This document shows, in pieces, positions 37,502 through 51,700 of a stretch of DNA of 64,000 bases; positions within the stretch are counted from its first letter, which is position 1; each line of letters begins with the position of its first letter. Position numbers and translations under genes: made by a program. This DNA comes from Uranotaenia lowii (lineage: Eukaryota > Arthropoda > Insecta > Diptera > Culicidae), in the NCBI RefSeq assembly GCF_029784155.1, contig NW_026597344.1, positions 1 to 64,000 of the forward strand, read 5' to 3'. The notes under the pieces were generated by a model, which saw nothing but the letters and a program-made list of their open reading frames with translations, ran no database searches and was not told the origin of the DNA.

Positions 37502-40500
37502 CAATAAACTTTAAATGAAATAATTATTTTTCTGAATTTTATAGAAGCTTAGATATAAAATTGTGTCTTAGTTATTTTTCTGGAGCCTCCGAACCGTAGG
37601 AAACACCTGAACCGTAGGAACCGTTCGATCCGTTCGAACCGTAGAAACCGTCCAAGCTGTACAAATTGTCCAAATCGTTCAAATTAATCCAGAAACTTAG
37701 AAATTCAATAAACTTTAAATGAAATAATTATTTTTCTGAATTTTATAGAAGCTTAGATAAAAAATTGTGTCTTAGTTATTTTTCTGGAGCCTCCGAACCG
37801 TAGGAAACACCTGAACCGTAGGAACCGTTCGATCCGTTCGAACCGTAGAAACCGTCCAAGCTGTACAAATTGTCCAAATCGTTCAAATTAATCCAGAAAC
37901 TTAGAAATTCAATAAACTTTAAATGAAATAATTATTTTTCTGAATTTTATAGAAGCTTAGATAAAAAATTGTGTCTTAGTTATTTTTCTGGAGCCTCCGA
38001 ACCGTAGGAAACACCTGAACCGTAGGAACCGTTCGATCCGTTCGAACCGTAGAAACCGTCCAAGCTGTACAAATTGTCCAAATCGTTCAAATTAATCCAG
38101 AAACTTAGAAATTCAATGAACATTAAATAAAATTATTATTTTTCTGCATTTTATATAAGCTTAGATATAAAATTGTGTCTTAGTTATTTTTCTGGAGCCT
38201 CCGAACCGTAGGAAACACCTGAACCGTAGGAACCGTTCGATCCGTTCGAACCGTAGAAACCGTCCAAGCTGTACAAATTGTCCAAATCGTTCAAATTAAT
38301 CCAGAAACTTAGAAATTCAATAAACTTTAAATGAAATAATTATTTCTCTACATTTTATAGAAGCTTAGATAAAAAATAGTGTCTTAGTTATTTTTCTGGA
38401 GCCTCCGAACCGTAGGAAACACCTGAACCGTAGGAACCGTTCGATCCGTTCGAACCGTAGAAACCGTCCAAGCTGTACAAATTGTCCAAATCGTTCAAAT
38501 TAATCCAGAAACTTAGAAATTCAATGAACATTAAATAAAATTCTTATTTTTCTGCATTTTATATAAGCTTAGATATAAAAGTGTGTCTTAGTTATTTTTC
38601 TGGAGCCTCCGAACCGTAGGAAACACCTGAACCGTAGGAACCGTTCGATCCGTTCGAACCGTAGAAACCGTCCAAGCTGTACAAATTGTCCAAATCGTTC
38701 AAATTAATCCAGAAACTTAGAAATTCAATGTACTTTAAATAAAATTCTTATTTTTCTGAATTTTATAGAAGCTTAGATATAAAATTGTGTCTTAGTTATT
38801 TTTCTGGAGCCTCCGAACCGTAGGAAACACCTGAACCGTAGGAACCGTTCGATCCGTTCGAACCGTAGAAACCGTCCAAGCTGTACAAATTGTCCAAATC
38901 GTTCAAATTAATCCAGAAACTTAGAAATTCAATATACTTTAAATAAAATTCTTATTTTTCTACATTTTATAGAAGCTTAGATATAAAATTGTGTCTTAGT
39001 TATTTTTCTGGAGCCTCCGAACCGTAGGAAACACCTGAACCGTAGGAACCGTTCGATCCGTTCGAACCGTAGAAACCGTCCAAGCTGTACAAATTGTCCA
39101 AATCGTTCAAATTAATCCAGAAACTTAGAAATTCAATAAACTTTAAATGAAATAATTATTTTTCTGAATTTTATAGAAGCTTAGATAAAAAATTGTGTCT
39201 TAGTTATTTTTCTGGAGCCTCCGAACCGTAGGAAACACCTGAACCGTAGGAACCGTTCGATCCGTTCGAACCGTAGAAACCGTCCAAGCTGTACAAATTG
39301 TCCAAATCGTTCAAATTAATCCAGAAACTTAGAAATTCAATATACTTTAAATAAAATTCTTATTTTTCTACATTTTATAGAAGCTTAGATATAAAATTGT
39401 GTCTTAGTTATTTTTCTGGAGCCTCCGAACCGTAGAAAACACCTGAACCGTAGGAACCGTTCGATCCGTTCGAACCGTAGAAACCGTCCAAGCTGTACAA
39501 ATTGTCCAAATCGTTCAAATTAATCCAGAAACTTAGAAATTCAATGAACATTAAATAAAATTATTATTTTTCTGCATTTTATATAAGCTTAGATATAAAA
39601 TTGTGTCTTAGTTATTTTTCTGGAGCCTCCGAACCGTAGGAAACACCTGAACCGTAGGAACCGTTCGATCCGTTCGAACCGTAGAAACCGTCCAAGCTGT
39701 ACAAATTGTCCAAATCGTTCAAATTAATCCAGAAACTTAGAAATTCAATAAACTTTAAATGAAATAATTATTTTTCTGAATTTTATAGAAGCTTAGATAT
39801 AAAATTGTGTCTTAGTTATTTTTCTGGAGCCTCCGAACCGTAGGAAACACCTGAACCGTAGGAACCGTTCGATCCGTTCGAACCGTAGAAACCGTCCAAG
39901 CTGTACAAATTGTCCAAATCGTTCAAATTAATCCAGAAACTTAGAAATTCAATAAACTTTAAATGAAATAATTATTTTTCTGAATTTTATAGAAGCTTAG
40001 ATAAAAAATTGTGTCTTAGTTATTTTTCTGGAGCCTCCGAACCGTAGGAAACACCTGAACCGTAGGAACCGTTCGATCCGTTCGAACCGTAGAAACCGTC
40101 CAAGCTGTACAAATTGTCCAAATCGTTCAAATTAATCCAGAAACTTAGAAATTCAATAAACTTTAAATGAAATAATTATTTTTCTGAATTTTATAGAAGC
40201 TTAGATAAAAAATTGTGTCTTAGTTATTTTTCTGGAGCCTCCGAACCGTAGGAAACACCTGAACCGTAGGAACCGTTCGATCCGTTCGAACCGTAGAAAC
40301 CGTCCAAGCTGTACAAATTGTCCAAATCGTTCAAATTAATCCAGAAACTTAGAAATTCAATGAACATTAAATAAAATTATTATTTTTCTGCATTTTATAT
40401 AAGCTTAGATATAAAAGTGTGTCTTAGTTATTTTTCTGGAGCCTCCGAACCGTAGGAAACACCTGAACCGTAGGAACCGTTCGATCCGTTCGAACCGTAG

Positions 40501-43500
40501 AAACCCTCCAAGCTGTACAAATTGTCCAAATCGTTCAAATTAATCCAGAAACTTAGAAATTCAATAAACTTTAAATGAAATAATTATTTTTCTGAATTTT
40601 ATAGAAGCTTAGATAAAAAATTGTGTCTTAGTTATTTTTCTGGAGCCTCCGAACCGTAGGAAACACCTGAACCGTAGGAACCGTTCGATCCGTTCGAACC
40701 GTAGAAACCGTCCAAGCTGTACAAATTGTCCAAATCGTTCAAATTAATCCAGAAACTTAGAAATTCAATGAACATTAAATAAAATTATTATTTTTCTGCA
40801 TTTTATATAAGCTTAGATATAAAATTGTGTCTTAGTTATTTTTCTGGAGCCTCCGAACCGTAGGAAACACCTGAACCGTAGGAACCGTTCGATCCGTTCG
40901 AACCGTAGAAACCGTCCAAGCTGTACAAATTGTCCAAATCGTTCAAATTAATCCAGAAACTTAGAAATTCAATGAACATTAAATAAAATTCTTATTTTTC
41001 TGCATTTTATATAAGCTTAGATATAAAAGTGTGTCTTAGTTATTTTTCTGGAGCCTCCGAACCGTAGGAAACACCTGAACCGTAGGAACCGTTCGATCCG
41101 TTCGAACCGTAGAAACCGTCCAAGCTGTACAAATTGTCCAAATCGTTCAAATTAATCCAGAAACTTAGAAATTCAATGTACTTTAAATAAAATTCTTATT
41201 TTTCTGAATTTTATAGAAGCTTAGATATAAAATTGTGTCTTAGTTATTTTTCTGGAGCCTCCGAACCGTAGGAAACACCTGAACCGTAGGAACCGTTCGA
41301 TCCGTTCGAACCGTAGAAACCGTCCAAGCTGTACAAATTGTCCAAATCGTTCAAATTAATCCAGAAACTTAGAAATTCAATATACTTTAAATAAAATTCT
41401 TATTTTTCTACATTTTATAGAAGCTTAGATATAAAATTGTGTCTTAGTTATTTTTCTGGAGCCTCCGAACCGTAGGAAACACCTGAACCGTAGGAACCGT
41501 TCGATCCGTTCGAACCGTAGAAACCGTCCAAGCTGTACAAATTGTCCAAATCGTTCAAATTAATCCAGAAACTTAGAAATTCAATAAACTTTAAATGAAA
41601 TAATTATTTTTCTGAATTTTATAGAAGCTTAGATAAAAAAATGTGTCTTAGTTATTTTTCTGGAGCCTCCGAACCGTAGGAAACACCTGAACCGTAGGAA
41701 CCGTTCGATCCGTTCGAACCGTAGAAACCGTCCAAGCTGTACAAATTGTCCAAATCGTTCAAATTAATCCAGAAACTTAGAAATTCAATATACTTTAAAT
41801 AAAATTCTTATTTTTCTACATTTTATAGAAGGTTAGATATAAAATTGTGTCTTAGTTATTTTTCTGGAGCCTCCGAACCGTAGAAAACACCTGAACCGTA
41901 GGAACCGTTCGATCCGTTCGAACCGTAGAAACCGTCCAAGCTGTACAAATTGTCCAAATCGTTCAAATTAATCCAGAAACTTAGAAATTCAATATACTTT
42001 AAATAAAATTCTTATTTTTCTACATTTTATAGAAGCTTAGATATAAAATTGTGTCTTAGTTATTTTTCTGGAGCCTCCGAACCGTAGGAAACACCTGAAC
42101 CGTAGGAACCGTTCGATCCGTTCGAACCGTAGAAACCGTCCAAGCTGTACAAATTGTCCAAATCGTTCAAATTAATCCAGAAACTTAGAAATTCAATATA
42201 CTTTAAATAAAATTCTTATTTTTCTACATTTTATAGAAGCTTAGATATAAAATTGTGTCTTAGTTATTTTTCTGGAGCCTCCGAACCGTAGGAAACACCT
42301 GAACCGTAGGAACCGTTCGATCCGTTCGAACCGTAGAAACCGTCCAAGCTGTACAAATTATCCAAATCGTTCAAATTAATCCAGAAACTTAGAAATTCAA
42401 TAAACTTTAAATGAAATAATTATTTCTCTACATTTTATAGAAGCTTAGATAAAAAATTGTGTCTTAGTTATTTTTCTGGAGCCTCCGAACCGTAGGAAAC
42501 ACCTGAACCGTAGGAACCGTTCGATCCGTTCGAACCGTAGAAACCGTCCAAGCTGTACAAATTGTCCAAATCGTTCAAATTAATCCAGAAACTTAGAAAT
42601 TCAATAAACTTTAAATGAAATAATTATTTTTCTGAATTTTATAGAAGCTTAGATAAAAAATTGTGTCTTAGTTATTTTTCTGGAGCCTCCGAACCGTAGG
42701 AAACACCTGAACCGTAGGAACCGTTCGATCCGTTCGAACCGTAGAAACCGTCCAAGCTGTACAAATTATCCAAATCGTTCAAATTAATCCAGAAACTTAG
42801 AAATTCAATAAACTTTAAATGAAATAATTATTTCTCTACATTTTATAGAAGCTTAGATAAAAAATTGTGTCTTAGTTATTTTTCTGGAGCCTCCGAACCA
42901 TAGGAAACACCTGAACCGTAGGAACCGTTCGATCCGTTCGAACCGTAGAAACCGTCCAAGCTGTACAAATTGTCCAAATCGTTCAAATTAATCCAGAAAC
43001 TTAGAAATTCAATATACTTTAAATAAAATTCTTATTTTTCTGAATTTTATAGAAGCTTAGATATAAAATTGTGTCTTAGTTATTTTTCTGGAGCCTCCGA
43101 ACCGTAGGAAACACCTGAACCGTAGGAACCGTTCGATCCGTTCGAACCGTAGAAACCGTCCAAGCTGTACAAATTGTCCAAATCGTTCAAATTAATCCAG
43201 AAACTTAGAAATTCAATAAACTTTAAATGAAATAATTATTTTTCTGAATTTTATAGAAGCTTAGATAAAAAATTGTGTCTTAGTTATTTTTCTGGAGCCT
43301 CCGAACCGTAGGAAACACCTGAACCGTAGGAACCGTTCGATCCGTTCGAACCGTAGAAACCGTCCAAGCTGTACAAATTGTCCAAATCGTTCAAATTAAT
43401 CCAGAAACTTAGAAATTCAATGAACATTAAATAAAATTATTATTTTTCTGCATTTTATATAAGCTTAGATATAAAATTGTGTCTTAGTTATTTTTTTGGA

Positions 43501-46500
43501 GCCTCCGAACCGTAGGAAACACCTGAACCGTAGGAACCGTTCGATCCGTTCGAACCGTAGAAACCGTCCAAGCTGTACAAATTGTCCAAATCGTTCAAAT
43601 TAATCCAGAAACTTAGAAATTCAATATACTTTAAATAAAATTCTTATTTTTCTACATTTTATAGAAGCTTAGATATAAAATTGTGTCTTAGTTATTTTTC
43701 TGGAGCCTCCGAACCGTAGGAAACACCTGAACCGTAGGAACCGTTCGATCCGTTCGAACCGTAGAAACCGTCCAAGCTGTACAAATTGTCCAAATCGTTC
43801 AAATTAATCCAGAAACTTAGAAATTCAATAAACTTTAAATGAAATAATTATTTTTCTGAATTTTATAGAAGCTTAGATAAAAAATTGTGTCTTAGTTATT
43901 TTTCTGGAGCCTCCGAACCGTAGGAAACACCTGAACCGTAGGAACCGTTCGATCCGTTCGAACCGTAGAAACCGTCCAAGCTGTACAAATTGTCCAAATC
44001 GTTCAAATTAATCCAGAAACTTAGAAATTCAATATACTTTAAATAAAATTCTTATTTTTCTACATTTTATAGAAGGTTAGATATAAAATTGTGTCTTAGT
44101 TATTTTTCTGGAGCCTCCGAACCGTAGAAAACACCTGAACCGTAGGAACCGTTCGATCCGTTCGAACCGTAGAAACCGTCCAAGCTGTACAAATTGTCCA
44201 AATCGTTCAAATTAATCCAGAAACTTAGAAATTCAATATACTTTAAATAAAATTCTTATTTTTCTACATTTTATAGAAGCTTAGATATAAAATTGTGTCT
44301 TAGTTATTTTTCTGGAGCCTCCGAACCGTAGAAAACACCTGAACCGTAGGAACCGTTCGATCCGTTCGAACCGTAGAAACCGTCCAAGCTGTACAAATTG
44401 TCCAAATCGTTCAAATTAATCCAGAAACTTAGAAATTCAATATACTTTAAATAAAATTCTTATTTTTCTACATTTTATAGAAGCTTAGATATAAAATTGT
44501 GTCTTAGTTATTTTTCTGGAGCCTCCGAACCGTAGGAAACACCTGAACCGTAGGAACCGTTCGATCCGTTCGAACCGTAGAAACCGTCCAAGCTGTACAA
44601 ATTGTCCAAATCGTTCAAATTAATCCAGAAACTTAGAAATTCAATAAACTTTAAATGAAATAATTATTTTTCTGAATTTTATAGAAGCTTAGATAAAAAA
44701 ATGTGTCTTAGTTATTTTTCTGGAGCCTCCGAACCGTAGGAAACACCTGAACCGTAGGAACCGTTCGATCCGTTCGAACCGTAGAAACCGTCCAAGCTGT
44801 ACAAATTATCCAAATCGTTCAAATTAATCCAGAAACTTAGAAATTCAATAAACTTTAAATGAAATAATTATTTCTCTACATTTTATAGAAGCTTAGATAA
44901 AAAATTGTGTCTTAGTTATTTTTCTGGAGCCTCCGAACCGTAGGAAACACCTGAACCGTAGGAACCGTTCGATCCGTTCGAACCGTAGAAACCGTCCAAG
45001 CTGTACAAATTGTCCAAATCGTTCAAATTAATCCAGAAACTTAGAAATTCAATGAACATTAAATAAAATTATTATTTTTCTGCATTTTATATAAGCTTAG
45101 ATATAAAATTGTGTCTTAGTTATTTTTCTGGAGCCTCCGAACCGTAGGAAACACCTGAACCGTAGGAACCGTTCGATCCGTTCGAACCGTAGAAACCGTC
45201 CAAGCTGTACAAATTGTCCAAATCGTTCAAATTAATCCAGAAACTTAGAAATTCAATATACTTTAAATAAAATTCTTATTTTTCTGAATTTTATAGAAGC
45301 TTAGACATAAAATTGTGTCTTAGTTATTTTTCTGGAGCCTCCGAACCGTAGGAAACACCTGAACCGTAGGAACCGTTCGATCCGTTCGAACCGTAGAAAC
45401 CGTCCAAGCTGTACAAATTGTCCAAATCGTTCAAATTAATCCAGAAACTTAGAAATTCAATATACTTTAAATAAAATTCTTATTTTTCTGAATTTTATAG
45501 AAGCTTAGATATAAAATTGTGTCTTAGTTATTTTTCTGGAGCCTCCGAACCGTAGGAAACACCTGAACCGTAGGAACCGTTCGATCCGTTCGAACCGTAG
45601 AAACCGTCCAAGCTGTACAAATTGTCCAAATCGTTCAAATTAATCCAGAAACTTAGAAATTCAATGAACATTAAATAAAATTATTATTTTTCTGCATTTT
45701 ATATAAGCTTAGATATAAAATTGTGTCTTAGTTATTTTTCTGGAGCCTCCGAACCGTAGGAAACACCTGAACCGTAGGAACCGTTCGATCCGTTCGAACC
45801 GTAGAAACCGTCCAAGCTGTACAAATTGTCCAAATCGTTCAAATTAATCCAGAAACTTAGAAATTCAATATACTTTAAATAAAATTCTTATTTTTCTGAA
45901 TTTTATAGAAGCTTAGACATAAAATTGTGTCTTAGTTATTTTTCTGGAGCCTCCGAACCGTAGGAAACACCTGAACCGTAGGAACCGTTCGATCCGTTCG
46001 AACCGTAGAAACCGTCCAAGCTGTACAAATTGTCCAAATCGTTCAAATTAATCCAGAAACTTAGAAATTCAATATACTTTAAATAAAATTCTTATTTTTC
46101 TGAATTTTATAGAAGCTTAGATATAAAATTGTGTCTTAGTTATTTTTCTGGAGCCTCCGAACCGTAGGAAACACCTGAACCGTAGGAACCGTTCGATCCG
46201 TTCGAACCGTAGAAACCGTCCAAGCTGTACAAATTGTCCAAATCGTTCAAATTAATCCAGAAACTTAGAAATTCAATATACTTTAAATAAAATTCTTATT
46301 TTTCTGAATTTTATAGAAGCTTAGACATAAAATTGTGTCTTAGTTATTTTTCTGGAGCCTCCGAACCGTAGGAAACACCTGAACCGTAGGAACCGTTCGA
46401 TCCGTTCGAACCGTAGAAACCGTCCAAGCTGTACAAATTGTCCAAATCGTTCAAATTAATCCAGAAACTTAGAAATTCAATATACTTTAAATAAAATTCT

Positions 46501-48517
46501 TATTTTTCTGAATTTTATAGAAGCTTAGACATAAAATTGTGTCTTAGTTATTTTTCTGGAGCCTCCGAACCGTAGGAAACACCTGAACCGTAGGAACCGT
46601 TCGATCCGTTCGAACCGTAGAAACCGTCCAAGCTGTACAAATTGTCCAAATCGTTCAAATTAATCCAGAAACTTAGAAATTCAATATACTTTAAATAAAA
46701 TTCTTATTTTTCTACATTTTATAGAAGCTTAGATATAAAATTGTGTCTTAGTTATTTTTCTGGAGCCTCCGAACCGTAGAAAACACCTGAACCGTAGGAA
46801 CCGTTCGATCCGTTCGAACCGTAGAAACCGTCCAAGCTGTACAAATTGTCCAAATCGTTCAAATTAATCCAGAAACTTAGAAATTCAATATACTTTAAAT
46901 AAAATTCTTATTTTTCTACATTTTATAGAAGCTTAGATATAAAATTGTGTCTTAGTTATTTTTCTGGAGCCTCCGAACCGTAGGAAACACCTGAACCGTA
47001 GGAACCGTTCGATCCGTTCGAACCGTAGAAACCGTCCAAGCTGTACAAATTGTCCAAATCGTTCAAATTAATCCAGAAACTTAGAAATTCAATATACTTT
47101 AAATAAAATTCTTATTTTTCTGAATTTTATAGAAGCTTAGACATAAAATTGTGTCTTAGTTATTTTTCTGGAGCCTCCGAACCGTAGGAAACACCTGAAC
47201 CGTAGGAACCGTTCGATCCGTTCGAACCGTAGAAACCGTCCAAGCTGTACAAATTGTCCAAATCGTTCAAATTAATCCAGAAACTTAGAAATTCAATATA
47301 CTTTAAATAAAATTCTTATTTTTCTGAATTTTATAGAAGCTTAGATATAAAATTCTGTCTTAGTTATTTTTCTGGAGCCTCCGAACCGTAGGAAACACCT
47401 GAACCGTAGGAACCGTTCGATCCGTTCGAACCGTAGAAACCGTCCAAGCTGTACAAATTGTCCAAATCGTTCAAATTAATCCAGAAACTTAGAAATTCAA
47501 TATACTTTAAATAAAATTCTTATTTTTCTACATTTTATAGAAGTTTAGATATAAAATTGTGTCTTAGTTATTTTTCTGGAGCCTCCGAACCGTAGAAAAC
47601 ACCTGAACCGTAGGAACCGTTCGATCCGTTCGAACCGTAGAAACCGTCCAAGCTGTACAAATTGTCCAAATCGTTCAAATTAATCCAGAAACTTAGAAAT
47701 TCAATATACTTTAAATAAAATTCTTATTTTTCTACATTTTATAGAAGCTTAGATATAAAATTGTGTCTTAGTTATTTTTCTGGAGCCTCCGAACCGTAGA
47801 AAACACCTGAACCGTAGGAACCGTTCGATCCGTTCGAACCGTAGAAACCGTCCAAGCTGTACAAATTGTCCAAATCGTTCAAATTAATCCAGAAACTTAG
47901 AAATTCAATATACTTTAAATAAAATTCTTATTTTTCTACATTTTATAGAAGCTTAGATATAAAATTGTGTCTTAGTTATTTTTCTGGAGCCTCCGAACCG
48001 TAGGAAACACCTGAACCGTAGGAACCGTTCGATCCGTTCGAACCGTAGAAACCGTCCAAGCTGTACAAATTGTCCAAATCGTTCAAATTAATCCAGAAAC
48101 TTAGAAATTCAATATACTTTAAATAAAATTCTTATTTTTCTGAATTTTATAGAAGCTTAGACATAAAATTGTGTCTTAGTTATTTTTCTGGAGCCTCCGA
48201 ACCGTAGGAAACACCTGAACCGTAGGAACCGTTCGATCCGTTCGAACCGTAGAAACCGTCCAAGCTGTACAAATTGTCCAAATCGTTCAAATTAATCCAG
48301 AAACTTAGAAATTCAATATACTTTAAATAAAATTCTTATTTTTCTGAATTTTATAGAAGCTTAGATATAAAATTCTGTCTTAGTTATTTTTCTGGAGCCT
48401 CCGAACCGTAGGAAACACCTGAACCGTAGGAACCGTTCGATCCGTTCGAACCGTAGAAACCGTCCAAGCTGTACAAATTGTCCAAATCGTTCAAATTAAT
48501 CCAGAAACTTAGAAATT
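37502..48517 (+). repeat. Super-block copy 2, right 54 monomers
   Basis: Repeats 20783-31798 at offset 16,719 over 11,016 bases. The coordinates of five independent rare marks (caatgtac at 38726 and 41174, gaaaccctcc at 40501, gaaccatagg at 42900, gaaggtta at 44075) give exactly the same offset. Only three differing bases were found by eye: 39193, 40378 and 44691. Unlike copy 1, it continues beyond its end with D4 at 48518. Confidence 0.92.
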
Positions 48518-48721
48518 CAATATACTTTAAATAAAATTCTTATTTTTCTACATTTTATAGAAGTTTAGATATAAAATTGTGTCTTAGTTATTTTTCTGGA
48601 GCCTCCGAACCGTAGAAAACACCTGAACCGTAGGAACCGTTCGATCCGTTCGAACCGTAGAAACCGTCCAAGCTGTACAAATTGTCCAAATCGTTCAAAT
48701 TAATCCAGAAACTTAGAAATT
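46682..48721 (+). repeat. Five-monomer higher-order repeat D2-D1-E1-E3-D4, two full copies
   Basis: Two complete 1,020-base copies: 46682-47701 and 47702-48721. In super-block copy 1 the second copy is cut short by the hybrid at 31799. E3 (attctgtc) and D4 (gaagttta) are the diagnostic units. Confidence 0.88.
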
Positions 48722-51700
48722 CAATATACTTTAAATAAAATTCTTATTTTTCTACATTTTATAGAAGCTTAGATATAAAATTGTGTCTTAGTTATTTTTC
48801 TGGAGCCTCCGAACCGTAGGAAACACCTGAACCGTAGGAACCGTTCGATCCGTTCGAACCGTAGAAACCGTCCAAGCTGTACAAATTGTCCAAATCGTTC
48901 AAATTAATCCAGAAACTTAGAAATTCAATATACTTTAAATAAAATTCTTATTTTTCTACATTTTATAGAAGCTTAGATATAAAATTGTGTCTTAGTTATT
49001 TTTCTGGAGCCTCCGAACCGTAGAAAACACCTGAACCGTAGGAACCGTTCGATCCGTTCGAACCGTAGAAACCGTCCAAGCTGTAGAAATTGTCCAAATC
49101 GTTCAAATTAATCCAGAAACTTAGAAATTCAATGAACATTAAATAAAATTATTATTTTTCTGCATTTTATATAAGCTTAGATATAAAATTGTGTCTTAGT
49201 TATTTTTCTGGAGCCTCCGAACCGTAGGAAACACCTGAACCGTAGGAACCGTTCGATCCGTTCGAACCGTAGAAACCGTCCAAGCTGTACAAATTGTCCA
49301 AATCGTTCAAATTAATCCAGAAACTTAGAAATTCAATAAACTTTAAATGAAATAATTATTTTTCTGAATTTTATAGAAGCTTAGATAAAAAATTGTGTCT
49401 TAGTTATTTTTCTGGAGCCTCCGAACCGTAGGAAACACCTGAACCGTAGGAACCGTTCGATCCGTTCGAACCGTAGAAATCGTCCAAGCTGTACAAATTG
49501 TCCAAATCGTTCAAATTAATCCAGAAACTTAGAAATTCAATATACTTGAAATAAAATTCTTATTTTTCTGAATTTTATAGAAGCTTAGATATAAAATTGT
49601 GTCTTAGTTATTTTTCTGGAGCCTCCGAACCGTAGGAAACACCTGAACCGTAGGAACCGTTCGATCCGTTCGAACCGTAGAAACCGTCCAAGCTGTAGAA
49701 ATTGTCCAAATCGTTCAAATTAATCCAGAAACTTAGAAATTCAATAAACTTTAAATGAAATAATTATTTTTCTGAATTTTATAGAAGCTTAGATATAAAA
49801 TTCTGTCTTAGTTATTTTTCTGGAGCCTCCGAACCGTAGGAAACACCTGAACCGTAGGAACCGTTCGATCCGTTCGAACCGTAGAAACCGTCCAAGCTGT
49901 AGAAATTGTCCAAATCGTTCAAATTAATCCAGAAACTTAGAAATTCAATGAACATTAAATAAAATTATTATTTTTCTGCATTTTATATAAGCTTAGATAT
50001 AAAATTGTGTCTTAGTTATTTTTCTGGAGCCTCCGAACCGTAGGAAACACCTGAACCGTAGGAACCGTTCGATCCGTTCGAACCGTAGAAACCGTCCAAG
50101 CTGTACAAATTGTCCAAATCGTTCAAATTAATCCAGAAACTTAGAAATTCAATAAACTTTAAATGAAATAATTATTTTTCTGAATTTTATAGAAGCTTAG
50201 ATAAAAAATTGTGTCTTAGTTATTTTTCTGGAGCCTCCGAACCGTAGGAAACACCTGAACCGTAGGAACCGTTCGATCCGTTCGAACCGTAGAAATCGTC
50301 CAAGCTGTACAAATTGTCCAAATCGTTCAAATTAATCCAGAAACTTAGAAATTCAATATACTTGAAATAAAATTCTTATTTTTCTGAATTTTATAGAAGC
50401 TTAGATATAAAATTGTGTCTTAGTTATTTTTCTGGAGCCTCCGAACCGTAGGAAACACCTGAACCGTAGGAACCGTTCGATCCGTTCGAACCGTAGAAAC
50501 CGTCCAAGCTGTACAAATTGTCCAAATCGTTCAAATTAATCCAGAAACTTAGAAATTCAATAAACTTTAAATGAAATAATTATTTTTCTGAATTTTATAG
50601 AAGCTTAGATAAAAAATTGTGTCTTAGTTATTTTTCTGGAGCCTCCGAACCGTAGGAAACACCTGAACCGTAGGAACCGTTCGATCCGTTCGAACCGTAG
50701 AAACCGTCCAAGCTGTACAAATTGTCCAAATCGTTCAAATTAATCCAGAAACTTAGAAATTCAATAAACTTTAAATGAAATAATTATTTTTCTGAATTTT
50801 ATAGAAGCTTAGATAAAAAATTGTGTCTTAGTTATTTTTCTGGAGCCTCCGAACCGTAGGAAACACCTGAACCGTAGGAACCGTTCGATCCGTTCGAACC
50901 GTAGAAACCGTCCAAGCTGTACAAATTGTCCAAATCGTTCAAATTAATCCAGAAACTTAGAAATTCAATATACTTTAAATAAAATTCTTATTTTTCTACA
51001 TTTTATAGAAGCTTAGATATAAAATTGTGTCTTAGTTATTTTTCTGGAGCCTCCGAACCGTAGAAAACACCTGAACCGTAGGAACCGTTCGATCCGTTCG
51101 AACCGTAGAAACCGTCCAAGCTGTAGAAATTGTCCAAATCGTTCAAATTAATCCAGAAACTTAGAAATTCAATGAACATTAAATAAAATTATTATTTTTC
51201 TGCATTTTATATAAGCTTAGATATAAAATTGTGTCTTAGTTATTTTTCTGGAGCCTCCGAACCGTAGGAAACACCTGAACCGTAGGAACCGTTCGATCCG
51301 TTCGAACCGTAGAAACCGTCCAAGCTGTACAAATTGTCCAAATCGTTCAAATTAATCCAGAAACTTAGAAATTCAATAAACTTTAAATGAAATAATTATT
51401 TTTCTGAATTTTATAGAAGCTTAGATAAAAAATTGTGTCTTAGTTATTTTTCTGGAGCCTCCGAACCGTAGGAAACACCTGAACCGTAGGAACCGTTCGA
51501 TCCGTTCGAACCGTAGAAATCGTCCAAGCTGTACAAATTGTCCAAATCGTTCAAATTAATCCAGAAACTTAGAAATTCAATATACTTGAAATAAAATTCT
51601 TATTTTTCTGAATTTTATAGAAGCTTAGATATAAAATTGTGTCTTAGTTATTTTTCTGGAGCCTCCGAACCGTAGGAAACACCTGAACCGTAGGAACCGT

